From an uncultured Christensenella sp. (GTDB taxonomy: Bacteria > Bacillota > Clostridia > Christensenellales > UBA1242): a stretch of 13,299 bases of DNA. Numbering within the stretch: position 1 is the stretch's first letter; every line of letters begins with the position of its first letter. The notes below the pieces were generated by a model. It was not told the origin of the DNA and did not search any database. It saw nothing but the letters and a program-made list of their open reading frames with translations. The translations under genes were made by a program, and so were the position numbers. Below are positions 7,513-13,299 of this stretch, one piece after another. The stretch is taken from positions 1 through 13,299 of the forward strand of contig CAJUBT010000033.1 in the NCBI GenBank assembly GCA_910584815.1, in the 5' to 3' direction.

Positions 7513-9748
7513 ATTTTCTGCATTTTTGAATAAGCATTTAGCAAGTATACTTATAATTTTTATAAGCATACTTGCATCTTATTTTGTTTTTGCAGAATCT
7601 TATATTTATCTTTTTAATAGTGTTAAGGAATTTTGTTTGCAAATTGCATTACTTTTTTGTAAAATTTTTGGGATACAAAATAGTATAAGTGTCCCGATAA
7701 CTGATATACCAGAAATAATTATGCCGACGTTGCCGTCATTTAATGGTAATTTAGATAATATTATAGTTGAAAGTTATTCTCTTATAGACATTAGAGCCAA
7801 AATATTTATATCAATGTTTTTAACTGGGACAACTTATAAATTTTTTGGTTTTGGTTTATTAAATTTTTTATTTAAATCATTAATTATTATTATGTATTTT
7901 ATTGCTCCATTAATATATTTATTATATTTAGGTATTAAGGGATATTTAAAACATTATTTTGATATTAATAATGATTATGAAAAAGTTAGTAAGCCATTAA
8001 ACTTGCATTTAAAATTGGAAAAAAATTTATATGTCCCAATATGGAAATTTATAAAAACTAATTATAATTATTTTAGGAATAGTATTTATTATAAAATTTT
8101 TATTGTAATCATGTTATTAAATTATAATGTTATTACATTATTATTTGAATTATGTACTTACATTTTGAATTATTATTGCACGTTTAATTTTATTAATTCA
8201 GCAATGGTATATAAATTATTATATTATTGTAAACCGATATTAAAATATATGCCATGGTGGTTAATTGTAATATTATTAATAAAGAAATTTAATAATATGA
8301 GATTTGAGAGAGCGAAAGAATTTAGATACCATTATGATAATCGAAATAAAGGTGTAATAAAAAAATTGGCCACATTATTTTTAATAAAAGGTGGTCCTGG
8401 GGCAGGAAAAGATTTTTTGGGAACAGACATTGCTCTCACTCGTGAAACAATGTGGAAATATGATACAAGCAACTTAATGTTAAAATATGATACAATGTTT
8501 CCAAAATTTGATTTTTTAAAATTAGCATTGTATGTTGAAGAATTATTTAATAATAAAACTATAAAATCTTTAACCGGGTTATCTGCTCATTTTAGGACCC
8601 GAAAAGCATTATTTGAAATTAAATCTAAAAATACATGGTATCCTAAAGATTTGGATTCTGCTCAAGAACTATTGTTTGGTTATGATTACAATAATGAGCC
8701 AATGGAATATTGCGACGGAATAAAGTTTATTTCATTGTTTAGTTGTATTGAAAATTATGCTTTAAGTTATTATATATATTTAATGCCATCTACATTAATA
8801 TCTAATTATAGTGTACGTTTAGACAATTTTAAATTGTCTTTTGGAAATATGGTAAAGCAAATGAATGATTATTTTGCGATAACTCCGGAAGAGTCTCGTT
8901 TTTTTAGTCATTATTCATTAATTATGAATCAAGACGATTTTAGGCTTTTTAAAAAGTTGTCTCCAGATAGCAAAGGTGTATTTGAATTTGGTAATGTTGT
9001 TTGGACTGAAATTGATAAAGATTATGGAAATATGCTCGATACACAGGACCAAGAATTATCTGATGCAGAAGCAAATTCTAAAAATGATGGTTTGACTCAA
9101 GATTTTAAATTAATACGAAGCGCTGCAACAATAGATAATACTTTGTTTGCTAATGTATCCGGAACTGCCCAACGTGATATGAACGTTGGTATTAATATTA
9201 GAGATATATCTGATTCTTTAGAAATTTTAGAAAGGCATGATATTGAATATTGTTATTTATTTGGTAATTTTGAAATGAGATTATTTGAATGGATAACAAA
9301 TAAATATAAACCTTTTTATGAAAAATTTAAGATATTCCGGGGCGATAATAATTTATTTATGTATTTATTTAAAGTTCTTTATAGTAAATTATATCGTTAT
9401 TTTGATAGGCTACAAAATGAATATGGATATATCAAGTATGATATATTAAATGGTAATAAAGAATATGAATATTATTCTTTTACAAAAAAAATGTGGGCCT
9501 ATCGTTATTCTACTGACGTTAACAAATTATATTTTCGTAATAGAATTTATGATAGTAAAACAGGCATATTAGATATGCGTTCATTCGAACAGGGTGCAAT
9601 AACACCTAAAGAAATGGCTTTTGTAAATAGTTATTTCTTTAATGATTTATATAATTTGAAAAAAAATAAAAAACAACCAATTAAAGAAACTAGTAAAAAG
9701 TCTGATGGTTTAACTTCCGTTCAGCGCAAGTTTTTAAATAAAATGTAA
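7502..9748 (+). CDS. Membrane P-loop ATPase, Zot/pI-like phage assembly motor
   Basis: The ATG at 7502 follows GCAGGAG by ten bases and overlaps the previous stop. The upstream in-frame ATG at 7457 has no ribosome site. The 748-residue protein has an N-terminal membrane domain with about five segments (12-31, 41-58, 113-143, 196-222, 247-261), followed by a cytoplasmic ATPase domain. The Walker A motif is GGPGAGKD (297-304), where the usual Ser/Thr after Lys is Asp. A Walker B-like strand is VVWTEIDKD (499-507). Inovirus pI/Zot proteins are single membrane-anchored P-loop ATPases that drive extrusion of phage ssDNA. Here the membrane part is N-terminal and much larger. Placement between membrane genes and rep supports this role. 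A general DNA-transfer ATPase is the main alternative. Confidence 0.65.
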   Translation: MLNKFSAFLNKHLASILIIFISILASYFVFAESYIYLFNSVKEFCLQIALLFCKIFGIQNSISVPITDIPEIIMPTLPSFNGNLDNIIVESYSLIDIRAKIFISMFLTGTTYKFFGFGLLNFLFKSLIIIMYFIAPLIYLLYLGIKGYLKHYFDINNDYEKVSKPLNLHLKLEKNLYVPIWKFIKTNYNYFRNSIYYKIFIVIMLLNYNVITLLFELCTYILNYYCTFNFINSAMVYKLLYYCKPILKYMPWWLIVILLIKKFNNMRFERAKEFRYHYDNRNKGVIKKLATLFLIKGGPGAGKDFLGTDIALTRETMWKYDTSNLMLKYDTMFPKFDFLKLALYVEELFNNKTIKSLTGLSAHFRTRKALFEIKSKNTWYPKDLDSAQELLFGYDYNNEPMEYCDGIKFISLFSCIENYALSYYIYLMPSTLISNYSVRLDNFKLSFGNMVKQMNDYFAITPEESRFFSHYSLIMNQDDFRLFKKLSPDSKGVFEFGNVVWTEIDKDYGNMLDTQDQELSDAEANSKNDGLTQDFKLIRSAATIDNTLFANVSGTAQRDMNVGINIRDISDSLEILERHDIEYCYLFGNFEMRLFEWITNKYKPFYEKFKIFRGDNNLFMYLFKVLYSKLYRYFDRLQNEYGYIKYDILNGNKEYEYYSFTKKMWAYRYSTDVNKLYFRNRIYDSKTGILDMRSFEQGAITPKEMAFVNSYFFNDLYNLKKNKKQPIKETSKKSDGLTSVQRKFLNKM

Positions 9749-9762
9749 AGGGGTGTAATATT

Positions 9763-10719
9763 ATGTTTGGAAATCTTTGTAAAATACATAGGGATAAAAC
9801 TCATTTTATTGCAATTAAACATTCACCAAATTTGGTGCTTAAGAAAAAATCTACAGTAGATATTTATCGTAGTATATTTGACACGGCATTTGAAGAATGT
9901 TTAGTGTCAGGTAATGTTATTCTTAAGAAAGAACATATATCTTGTGTTTCTCGTGAAGATATTAAGTATAACAAAGATACCTTTGATTATATAAAGAAAC
10001 GTTTTCAGGAGTATAATATTGAAAAAGAAGACGTTTATTTTATTAATAATATTAACCGCAGATTAAATTCAATATATTTGCGGGAAAAAAGGTTTATAAA
10101 TAAAGTCAATTTTTATTCTGAAACAAAGTATTGGAATTATTTTGTTACATTTACTCGTGACGATAAAAAGTATTCAAGTTACGAAAGTTGGTTATCTGCA
10201 GTTAAAAGAACTTTGTCAAAATTTGCTTATCGACGTGGTTGGCGCTATATTTTTGTACTTGAAAAAGGTGTTGAACACGGCCGGGAACATTTGCATGGCA
10301 TTGTTCATATTCCGCAAGGTCAAATGGTAGGTTTAGTTCGCAAATGTGATTTGGGATATAATCATAAAATGCATTGTAAGCAATATGCTAATATTAATTC
10401 ATTTTTTGAAAAGTTTGGTATAAACGATTTCAAAAAAGTTAACTATCTTGGTGGCGCGACTTATCAGGATATTTTACGTTACATGACTAAGTATATGAAT
10501 AAGTCTCCGGAAAAGTTTATATATTCTCGTGGAGTTTATGATACAGTTGAATTGTTTTTAACTGACAGTCAGTTATTGCCCCCAACATGTAAATTTAATG
10601 TTCTTCACTATATAGTATCTGAAGACGTAGATATATTTTCTTCTTTTATGAATAGAGATGCCGTAGAATATGAACGGCAGTTTTATATGGTCCGGTCGAA
10701 AATCAGTTTTATGATTTAA
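9763..10719 (+). CDS. rep: Rolling-circle replication initiator, HUH endonuclease
   Basis: A 318-residue protein with the three HUH motifs in order. Motif I is FVTFT (127-131). Motif II is HLHGIVH (H176 and H178 bind the metal), with E167 upstream in the LEKGVEHG strand. Motif III is RYMTKYMNK with Y240 and Y244 as candidate nucleophiles and K243/K247. The arrangement fits the replication-associated ORF2/G2P-like group used by small ssDNA phages. It would nick the plus origin, join the 5' end and start rolling-circle synthesis. AAAGGGGTG (9748-9755) precedes the ATG. The gene lies 14 bases after the ATPase and is directly followed by the hairpin-rich non-coding region, the likely place of its target. 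A plasmid Rep is possible, but the virion-like operon argues for phage. Confidence 0.88.
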   Translation: MFGNLCKIHRDKTHFIAIKHSPNLVLKKKSTVDIYRSIFDTAFEECLVSGNVILKKEHISCVSREDIKYNKDTFDYIKKRFQEYNIEKEDVYFINNINRRLNSIYLREKRFINKVNFYSETKYWNYFVTFTRDDKKYSSYESWLSAVKRTLSKFAYRRGWRYIFVLEKGVEHGREHLHGIVHIPQGQMVGLVRKCDLGYNHKMHCKQYANINSFFEKFGINDFKKVNYLGGATYQDILRYMTKYMNKSPEKFIYSRGVYDTVELFLTDSQLLPPTCKFNVLHYIVSEDVDIFSSFMNRDAVEYERQFYMVRSKISFMI

Positions 10720-10747
10720 TGTTTTTATGTTTTTTTTGTGAGTTTTA

Positions 10748-10774
10748 AGCCTATTTTTAAGATAGGTTATTTTG
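10748..10774 (+). terminator. Weak terminator after rep
   Basis: AGCCTAT (10748-10754) pairs with ATAGGTT (10762-10768), including one G-U, around a 7-nt loop. The short ATTTT follows. It lies 29 bases after the rep stop and could end the long plus-strand operon together with the stronger hairpin 40 bases further on. Confidence 0.4.
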
Positions 10775-10809
10775 CGTTCTACAGGTGTATAAAAATAATT
10801 GTTAATTTT

Positions 10810-10860
10810 AAAGAAAAATCAACGTAAGCGAATTAGCGGGTTGATTTTTCTTTTTTTATT
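10810..10860 (+). terminator. Strong 14-bp stem-loop with T-run (terminator or origin hairpin)
   Basis: AAAGAAAAATCAAC (10810-10823) pairs perfectly with GTTGATTTTTCTTT (10840-10853) around a 16-nt loop GTAAGCGAATTAGCGG (10824-10839). A T-rich tail follows. It is a good plus-strand terminator for the rep-ending operon. The loop is larger and less AT-rich than needed for termination, and lies in the region where Rep must act, so it may also expose the nick site in single-stranded form. Confidence 0.6.
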
Positions 10861-10914
10861 ACAATATATTTTAAAAAAATATTCCATAATATACAATAAA
10901 ATATGATAAAATTT

Positions 10915-10989
10915 GCAATTAGACGATACATAGTACCCGGGTGCACTTGTGCACCCGGCTTGTTTTAGTACTAGGTATCGTCTAATTGC
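10915..10989. other. Long cruciform, candidate phage packaging signal
   Basis: Three consecutive stems nest into one 75-nt structure. A 15-bp base pairs 10915-10929 with 10975-10989. After one A/G mismatch comes a 6-bp stem, TAGTAC/GTACTA (10931-10936 with 10968-10973). A 10-bp GC-rich tip pairs CCGGGTGCAC with GTGCACCCGG (10937-10946 with 10949-10958). A 9-nt bulge (10959-10967) lies on the 3' arm only. The GC-rich tip stands out in very AT-rich DNA. There is no T-run directly at its base. Size, asymmetry and place after rep are like the packaging-signal hairpin of F-specific filamentous phages (about 78 nt in M13). A minus-strand origin or folded integration site are alternatives. Confidence 0.6.
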
Positions 10990-11001
10990 CTTTGCTTTTT
11001 T

Positions 11002-11032
11002 TTGACAACTTAAAGGATACAAAATTGATAAA
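11002..11032 (+). promoter_or_regulatory. Candidate promoter / primer-synthesis site
   Basis: A perfect -35 box TTGACA (11002-11007) lies 13 bases after the cruciform. The best -10 candidate is GATAAA (11027-11032) with a 19-base gap, which is poor. No plus-strand gene follows, so a coding promoter makes little sense. A short RNA priming complementary-strand synthesis, as host RNA polymerase does on M13 ssDNA, would fit. Weak evidence. Confidence 0.25.
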
Positions 11033-11039
11033 AAAAATT

Positions 11040-11133
11040 AATTTGTAAATGTAAATTTTTGAGTCGACGTCGACTCGTTTTTTTTGTAAATGGACCTAAA
11101 TGGACCTTTTTTAGTATTTAGTATTTACAAATT
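11040..11133. repeat. Nested inverted and tandem repeats (candidate Rep/origin repeats)
   Basis: AATTTGTAAAT (11040-11050) is inverted at 11123-11133. A second direct copy of the TTTGTAAATG core begins at 11083. Between them are two tandem copies of TAAATGGACC (11087-11096, 11097-11106) and two of TAGTATT (11112-11118, 11119-11125). TTTGTAAA also recurs near 11166, and inverted near 11220. Such clustered short repeats beside a rep gene are typical of protein-binding sites at origins. Part of this may be chance, given the base composition. Confidence 0.4.
11061..11085 (+). repeat. Perfect 16-bp palindrome followed by T-run
   Basis: GAGTCGACGTCGACTC (11061-11076) is a perfect palindrome, GC-richer than its surroundings, with five T before it and G plus eight T after it. 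As RNA it forms a short terminator hairpin (6-bp stem, 4-nt loop). As DNA it is a dimeric protein-binding site or a palindromic insertion target. It sits in the middle of the inverted repeats of this region. Confidence 0.55.
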
Positions 11134-11173
11134 GATTTATAAAAATAAAATTCATATAGATTTTTTGTAAAGT

Positions 11174-11205
11174 AAATAAAAAAAATCAAGGAAAAATCCT
11201 TGATT
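11174..11205 (-). terminator. Rho-independent terminator of the nuclease gene
   Basis: AATCAAGGA (11184-11192) pairs with TCCTTGATT (11197-11205) around a 4-nt loop. Read on the minus strand, the stem is followed by a run of T. It lies 47 bases after the stop of the minus-strand nuclease gene and stops its transcript before it enters the intergenic region. Confidence 0.8.
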
Positions 11206-11251
11206 ATAAAGTAATTATTTTACAAATTTAGTTTATTATAAAATACATATT

Positions 11252-11899
11252 TTAATGTAAATTAAGTTTTGGTTTTAAAAATGCTTTTATATCAGTTAAA
11301 TCATTGTCATCCATAATTATTACTGTTTTATTAAGTTCTTTATATATTTGCATTGCATATTCTTTGTTTTTTAAATATGCTTTAGTATTAATTTCGTTGT
11401 ACTCTATGTATATATCGTAGTCTGGCAAATAAAAATCTGGTTTCAATGTTTTATCTTTTCCATTTTCTTTGTAATAAATTGGTTCTTCATAAATTGCACG
11501 AACTTTTTCTCTAAATAGAAAATCATTAATTATTTTTTCTGCTCGACTTCTAACATAATGTCCGTCATCGCATTTGTATTGTCGGTTTCCATATTTATCA
11601 AGAATTTCAATAGTTATGCAATTTGTGATACGAATATCTATTGATTTATCTTTATACTTTTTGTAACAATTTAAACAAAAATGTTTGCCATTTGATGGTT
11701 CACCACAAATTATACATTTTAAATCTGATTTTTGTGTTATAATATTTTCTGTTGGATTACATGTTGGGCAATTTTCATTTGCATAATGCCAAGTATCACA
11801 TTTTTCACATTTGACAATTATTCCTTGGTCTTTAAGTTCATTACATTGTTTACATAGTTGAAAAAACTTGCTAGGTTTACCGCAAAATTGACAATTCAT
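11252..11899 (-). CDS. Zinc-ribbon plus PD-(D/E)XK-type nuclease
   Basis: The start is the ATG at 11899, because GGAG lies six bases before it. The earlier in-frame ATG at 11911 overlaps that site. The 215-residue protein starts with six CxxC pairs (C3/C6, C16/C19, C31/C34, C44/C47, C62/C65, C75/C78), enough for three zinc ribbons. A C-terminal domain follows with RSRAEKIINDFL (117-128, E121), then KPDFYLP (153-159, D155) and IYIEYNE (163-169, E166). This order resembles PD-(D/E)XK nuclease domains with a 'PDF..P...IEY' core, as in some helicase-linked nucleases. The usual ExK lysine is replaced by Asn. K173, K177 or K179 might substitute. Being antisense to the phage genes with its own terminator, it is probably cargo, perhaps an exclusion or defence function. 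Confidence 0.65.
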   Translation of the reverse strand: MNCQFCGKPSKFFQLCKQCNELKDQGIIVKCEKCDTWHYANENCPTCNPTENIITQKSDLKCIICGEPSNGKHFCLNCYKKYKDKSIDIRITNCITIEILDKYGNRQYKCDDGHYVRSRAEKIINDFLFREKVRAIYEEPIYYKENGKDKTLKPDFYLPDYDIYIEYNEINTKAYLKNKEYAMQIYKELNKTVIIMDDNDLTDIKAFLKPKLNLH

Positions 11900-12064
11900 A
11901 TTTATCTCCATAGTAAAAAATATATACTGAAAAAGTGTTGTAAAAAATGTACTATTTCAGTTTGCTGTACATAAAACATACTAAGTTTTATATAACATAT
12001 TAATAATATCATAAATATTATAAAAAATCAATAGAAAAATAAAATATAAGGATTTATAGTAAAA
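11900..12064. other. Divergent intergenic region between nuclease and transposase
   Basis: It holds the start signals of two divergent genes. ACTGAAA (11926-11932) pairs with TTTCAGT (11955-11961) around 22 nt, a possible operator or transposon-end structure. No -35/-10 pair is convincing on either strand. AAGGA near 12048 lies about 13 bases before the transposase ATG, a weak initiation site. I looked for a terminal inverted repeat matching the DNA after the transposase and could not find one by eye. Confidence 0.3.
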
Positions 12065-13099
12065 ATGAAACATAAAGGACAAAAAAATATTACATATACT
12101 CAAAGATTACAAATTGAAACTTTATTAAATGCAAAACAACCAAAGCAAAAAATAGCGGATGTAGTTGGTATTAATATTAGAACTTTATATTACGAAATAA
12201 AACGTGGTGTATATGAGCATATTACAAAACAAGACACCTTTTGGTATGGTGTAAAAATAAAAAAAGAAAATCTCTATTCTGCACAAATAGCACAAGATAG
12301 ATATGAAATGTTGTGTTTGAATAAAGGTAGAGATTTAAAAATAGGTAAAGATTTTGCTTTTGTAGAATATATGGAAAAAAGAGTAAATCAAGACAAAATA
12401 TCGCCTTCAGCCGTTTTAGGCGAAATTAAATATAAAAATTTGCCGTATACAAATATTAGTAAATCTACTCTTTATCGCTATATAGATATGGGGATATTTC
12501 CAAATATTAAAATAGAAAAGCGAAAAAAGGCATATCAAAAAGTAAAAATCAAACGTGCTCCTAAAGGAACAAGTATTGAAAAAAGGCCACAAGAAATAAA
12601 TAATCGTAACACATTTGGTCATTGGGAAATGGACTGTATATGTGGTCCGAATAAAGCGTCTTTATTAGTGTTAAGTGAAAGATTAACACGTAAAGAAATT
12701 ATTTTTAAAATACCAAATCAAAAATCTAATAATATAATTCATTGTTTAAATATGTTAGAACATCGTTATGGTAAATTATTTAAACAAATTTTTAAAAGCA
12801 TTACTGTAGATAATGGTAGTGAATTTTCGGATTTTAATGGTATGCAAAAATCAATATATGGTCGAAATAGTAGAAGAACCTTAATATACTATTGTCATCC
12901 ATATAGTAGTTGGGAACGCGGTACTAATGAAAGACTTAATCGAGAAATACGTCGATTAATTCCTAAAGGAACTTATTTAAATAAATTAACAAATGAAGAT
13001 ATTCAAAAAATAGAGAATTGGTTAAATAATTATCCAAAATCTATATTTGACTATGCGTCTGCAAATGATGTATTTAACCAACAATTAGAATTGATTTAA
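12065..13099 (+). CDS. IS30-family transposase, intact
   Basis: A 344-residue protein with the IS30 hallmarks. It has an N-terminal helix-turn-helix (about 10-47: TQRLQIETLL, IADVVGINIRTLYYEIKRG). The DDE catalytic domain shows HWEMD (D190), TVDNGSEF (D249) and RGTNERLNREIRRLIPKG (E289). All three acidic residues are present, and the D-E gap is 39 residues, a few more than the usual 33. It cuts and joins transposon ends at preferred, often palindromic, targets. The frame is intact. It may be an IS inserted beside the phage region, or the phage's own integration enzyme. IS30-type transposases are encoded by Spiroplasma SpV1-type filamentous phages. Its weak ribosome site suggests low expression, as is usual for transposases. 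Confidence 0.9.
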   Translation: MKHKGQKNITYTQRLQIETLLNAKQPKQKIADVVGINIRTLYYEIKRGVYEHITKQDTFWYGVKIKKENLYSAQIAQDRYEMLCLNKGRDLKIGKDFAFVEYMEKRVNQDKISPSAVLGEIKYKNLPYTNISKSTLYRYIDMGIFPNIKIEKRKKAYQKVKIKRAPKGTSIEKRPQEINNRNTFGHWEMDCICGPNKASLLVLSERLTRKEIIFKIPNQKSNNIIHCLNMLEHRYGKLFKQIFKSITVDNGSEFSDFNGMQKSIYGRNSRRTLIYYCHPYSSWERGTNERLNREIRRLIPKGTYLNKLTNEDIQKIENWLNNYPKSIFDYASANDVFNQQLELI

Positions 13100-13124
13100 T
13101 TTATTATAAACATTTGATTAAAAA

Positions 13125-13141
13125 GTGTGATATTATCACAC
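13125..13141. terminator. Short hairpin after the transposase
   Basis: GTGTGATA and TATCACAC form a near-palindrome of 17 bases (about 7 bp with a 3-nt loop). On the minus strand it is followed by CTTTTT, so it works better as a minus-strand terminator. On the plus strand it has no T-run. It could also be a protein-binding site 26 bases after the transposase stop. Confidence 0.35.
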
Positions 13142-13182
13142 CGCTTTAGCATTGTGTAAATATAATAAAATTTTGATTATTA

Positions 13183-13218
13183 AACAATAACTACTACTTG
13201 CAAGTAGTAGTTATTGTT
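13183..13218. repeat. Perfect 36-bp palindrome
   Basis: Positions 13183-13200 are exactly complementary to 13201-13218 (arms begin AACAATAACT and end AGTTATTGTT, centre TTGCAA). AT-rich sequence with ATTTATTTT follows, so the transcript could act as a terminator for the transposase. A perfect unspaced palindrome of this length is also the kind of target IS30-family enzymes prefer. The remaining 81 bases to the window end (13219-13299) are AT-rich and hold nothing I can name. Confidence 0.6.
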
Positions 13219-13299
13219 ATTTATTTTGTAATTATATTATTTAGTAATTTAACTTTGTATATTATTTGTAAAAATTGAATAAATTAACTTGACTTTTCA

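Noticed and set aside
10866..10905. dif-like XerC/XerD site
   Set aside because: Only a loose AT-rich resemblance to the Bacillota dif pattern. The two arms do not match well enough to separate it from background.
10819..11022. Minus-strand 67-aa frame across the intergenic region
   Set aside because: It runs through the 31-bp cruciform and into the terminator-like stem. The composition is explained by these structures and no initiation site is present.
11040..11251. CRISPR array
   Set aside because: The repeats are short (7-11 bases), partly inverted and irregularly spaced, with no spacers of constant length and no cas genes.
125..13099. UGA-as-tryptophan code, as in Spiroplasma plectroviruses
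   Set aside because: Tryptophan is coded by TGG throughout, and the 212-aa gene ends in TGA with the next gene starting properly behind a ribosome site.
11920..13182. Terminal inverted repeats delimiting an IS30 element
   Set aside because: I compared both flanks of the transposase and found only AT-rich chance similarity, mostly in direct rather than inverted orientation.

Overview
The window looks like most of a filamentous-phage (inovirus/plectrovirus-like) genome or prophage of a low-GC Gram-positive host. The DNA is very AT-rich. Most genes have Shine-Dalgarno sequences of the AAGGAG/AAAGGTGG type. TGA acts as a stop (1711-1713) and tryptophan is coded by TGG, so the code is not that of Spiroplasma or Mycoplasma. 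The evidence for a filamentous phage is the combination of a HUH rolling-circle initiator, a membrane-anchored P-loop ATPase of the Zot/pI kind, a run of secreted or membrane-anchored proteins, a small candidate ssDNA-binding protein, and a hairpin-rich intergenic region directly after the initiator gene. Each piece alone would be ambiguous. The assignment rests on motifs read by eye, not on a database search.

Layout. Positions 1-1918 hold a terminator from an upstream unit, then an early module of four small genes: an unknown 134-aa protein, a candidate ssDNA-binding protein, a helical protein and a 67-aa protein. The first two genes have matching structured leaders and an identical 20-nt translation-initiation block. 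Positions 1919-2160 are a structured gap with two long stem-loops. A basic 131-aa protein follows (2161-2556), then a short gap. Positions 2711-9748 are a tightly packed, partly overlapping membrane/virion module: a 250-aa signal-anchored protein, a 667-aa protein with a signal peptide and C-terminal anchor, a 565-aa protein with InlB-type repeats anchored at both ends, a 115-aa membrane protein and the 748-aa ATPase. The rolling-circle initiator is at 9763-10719.

Positions 10720-11251 contain no gene. They hold a post-rep hairpin, a 14-bp stem-loop, a 31-bp cruciform of about 75 nt, a TTGACA box, a 16-bp palindrome inside short inverted and tandem repeats, and a minus-strand terminator. This is the position and character of a filamentous-phage intergenic region (origins and packaging signal). 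Beyond it, on the opposite strand, is a zinc-ribbon plus PD-(D/E)XK-type nuclease (likely cargo), then an intact IS30-family transposase. The window ends in hairpins, including a perfect 36-bp palindrome.

Proposed working model (inference): Rep nicks the double-stranded form in the intergenic region. The 153-aa protein coats the displaced strand. The cruciform marks it for export. The ATPase drives extrusion through the membrane, where the anchored proteins add coat, tip and receptor-binding functions. The IS30-type transposase could serve as the integrase, as proposed for Spiroplasma SpV1 phages. No convincing major coat protein gene is visible. It may lie outside the window or be very short or atypical.
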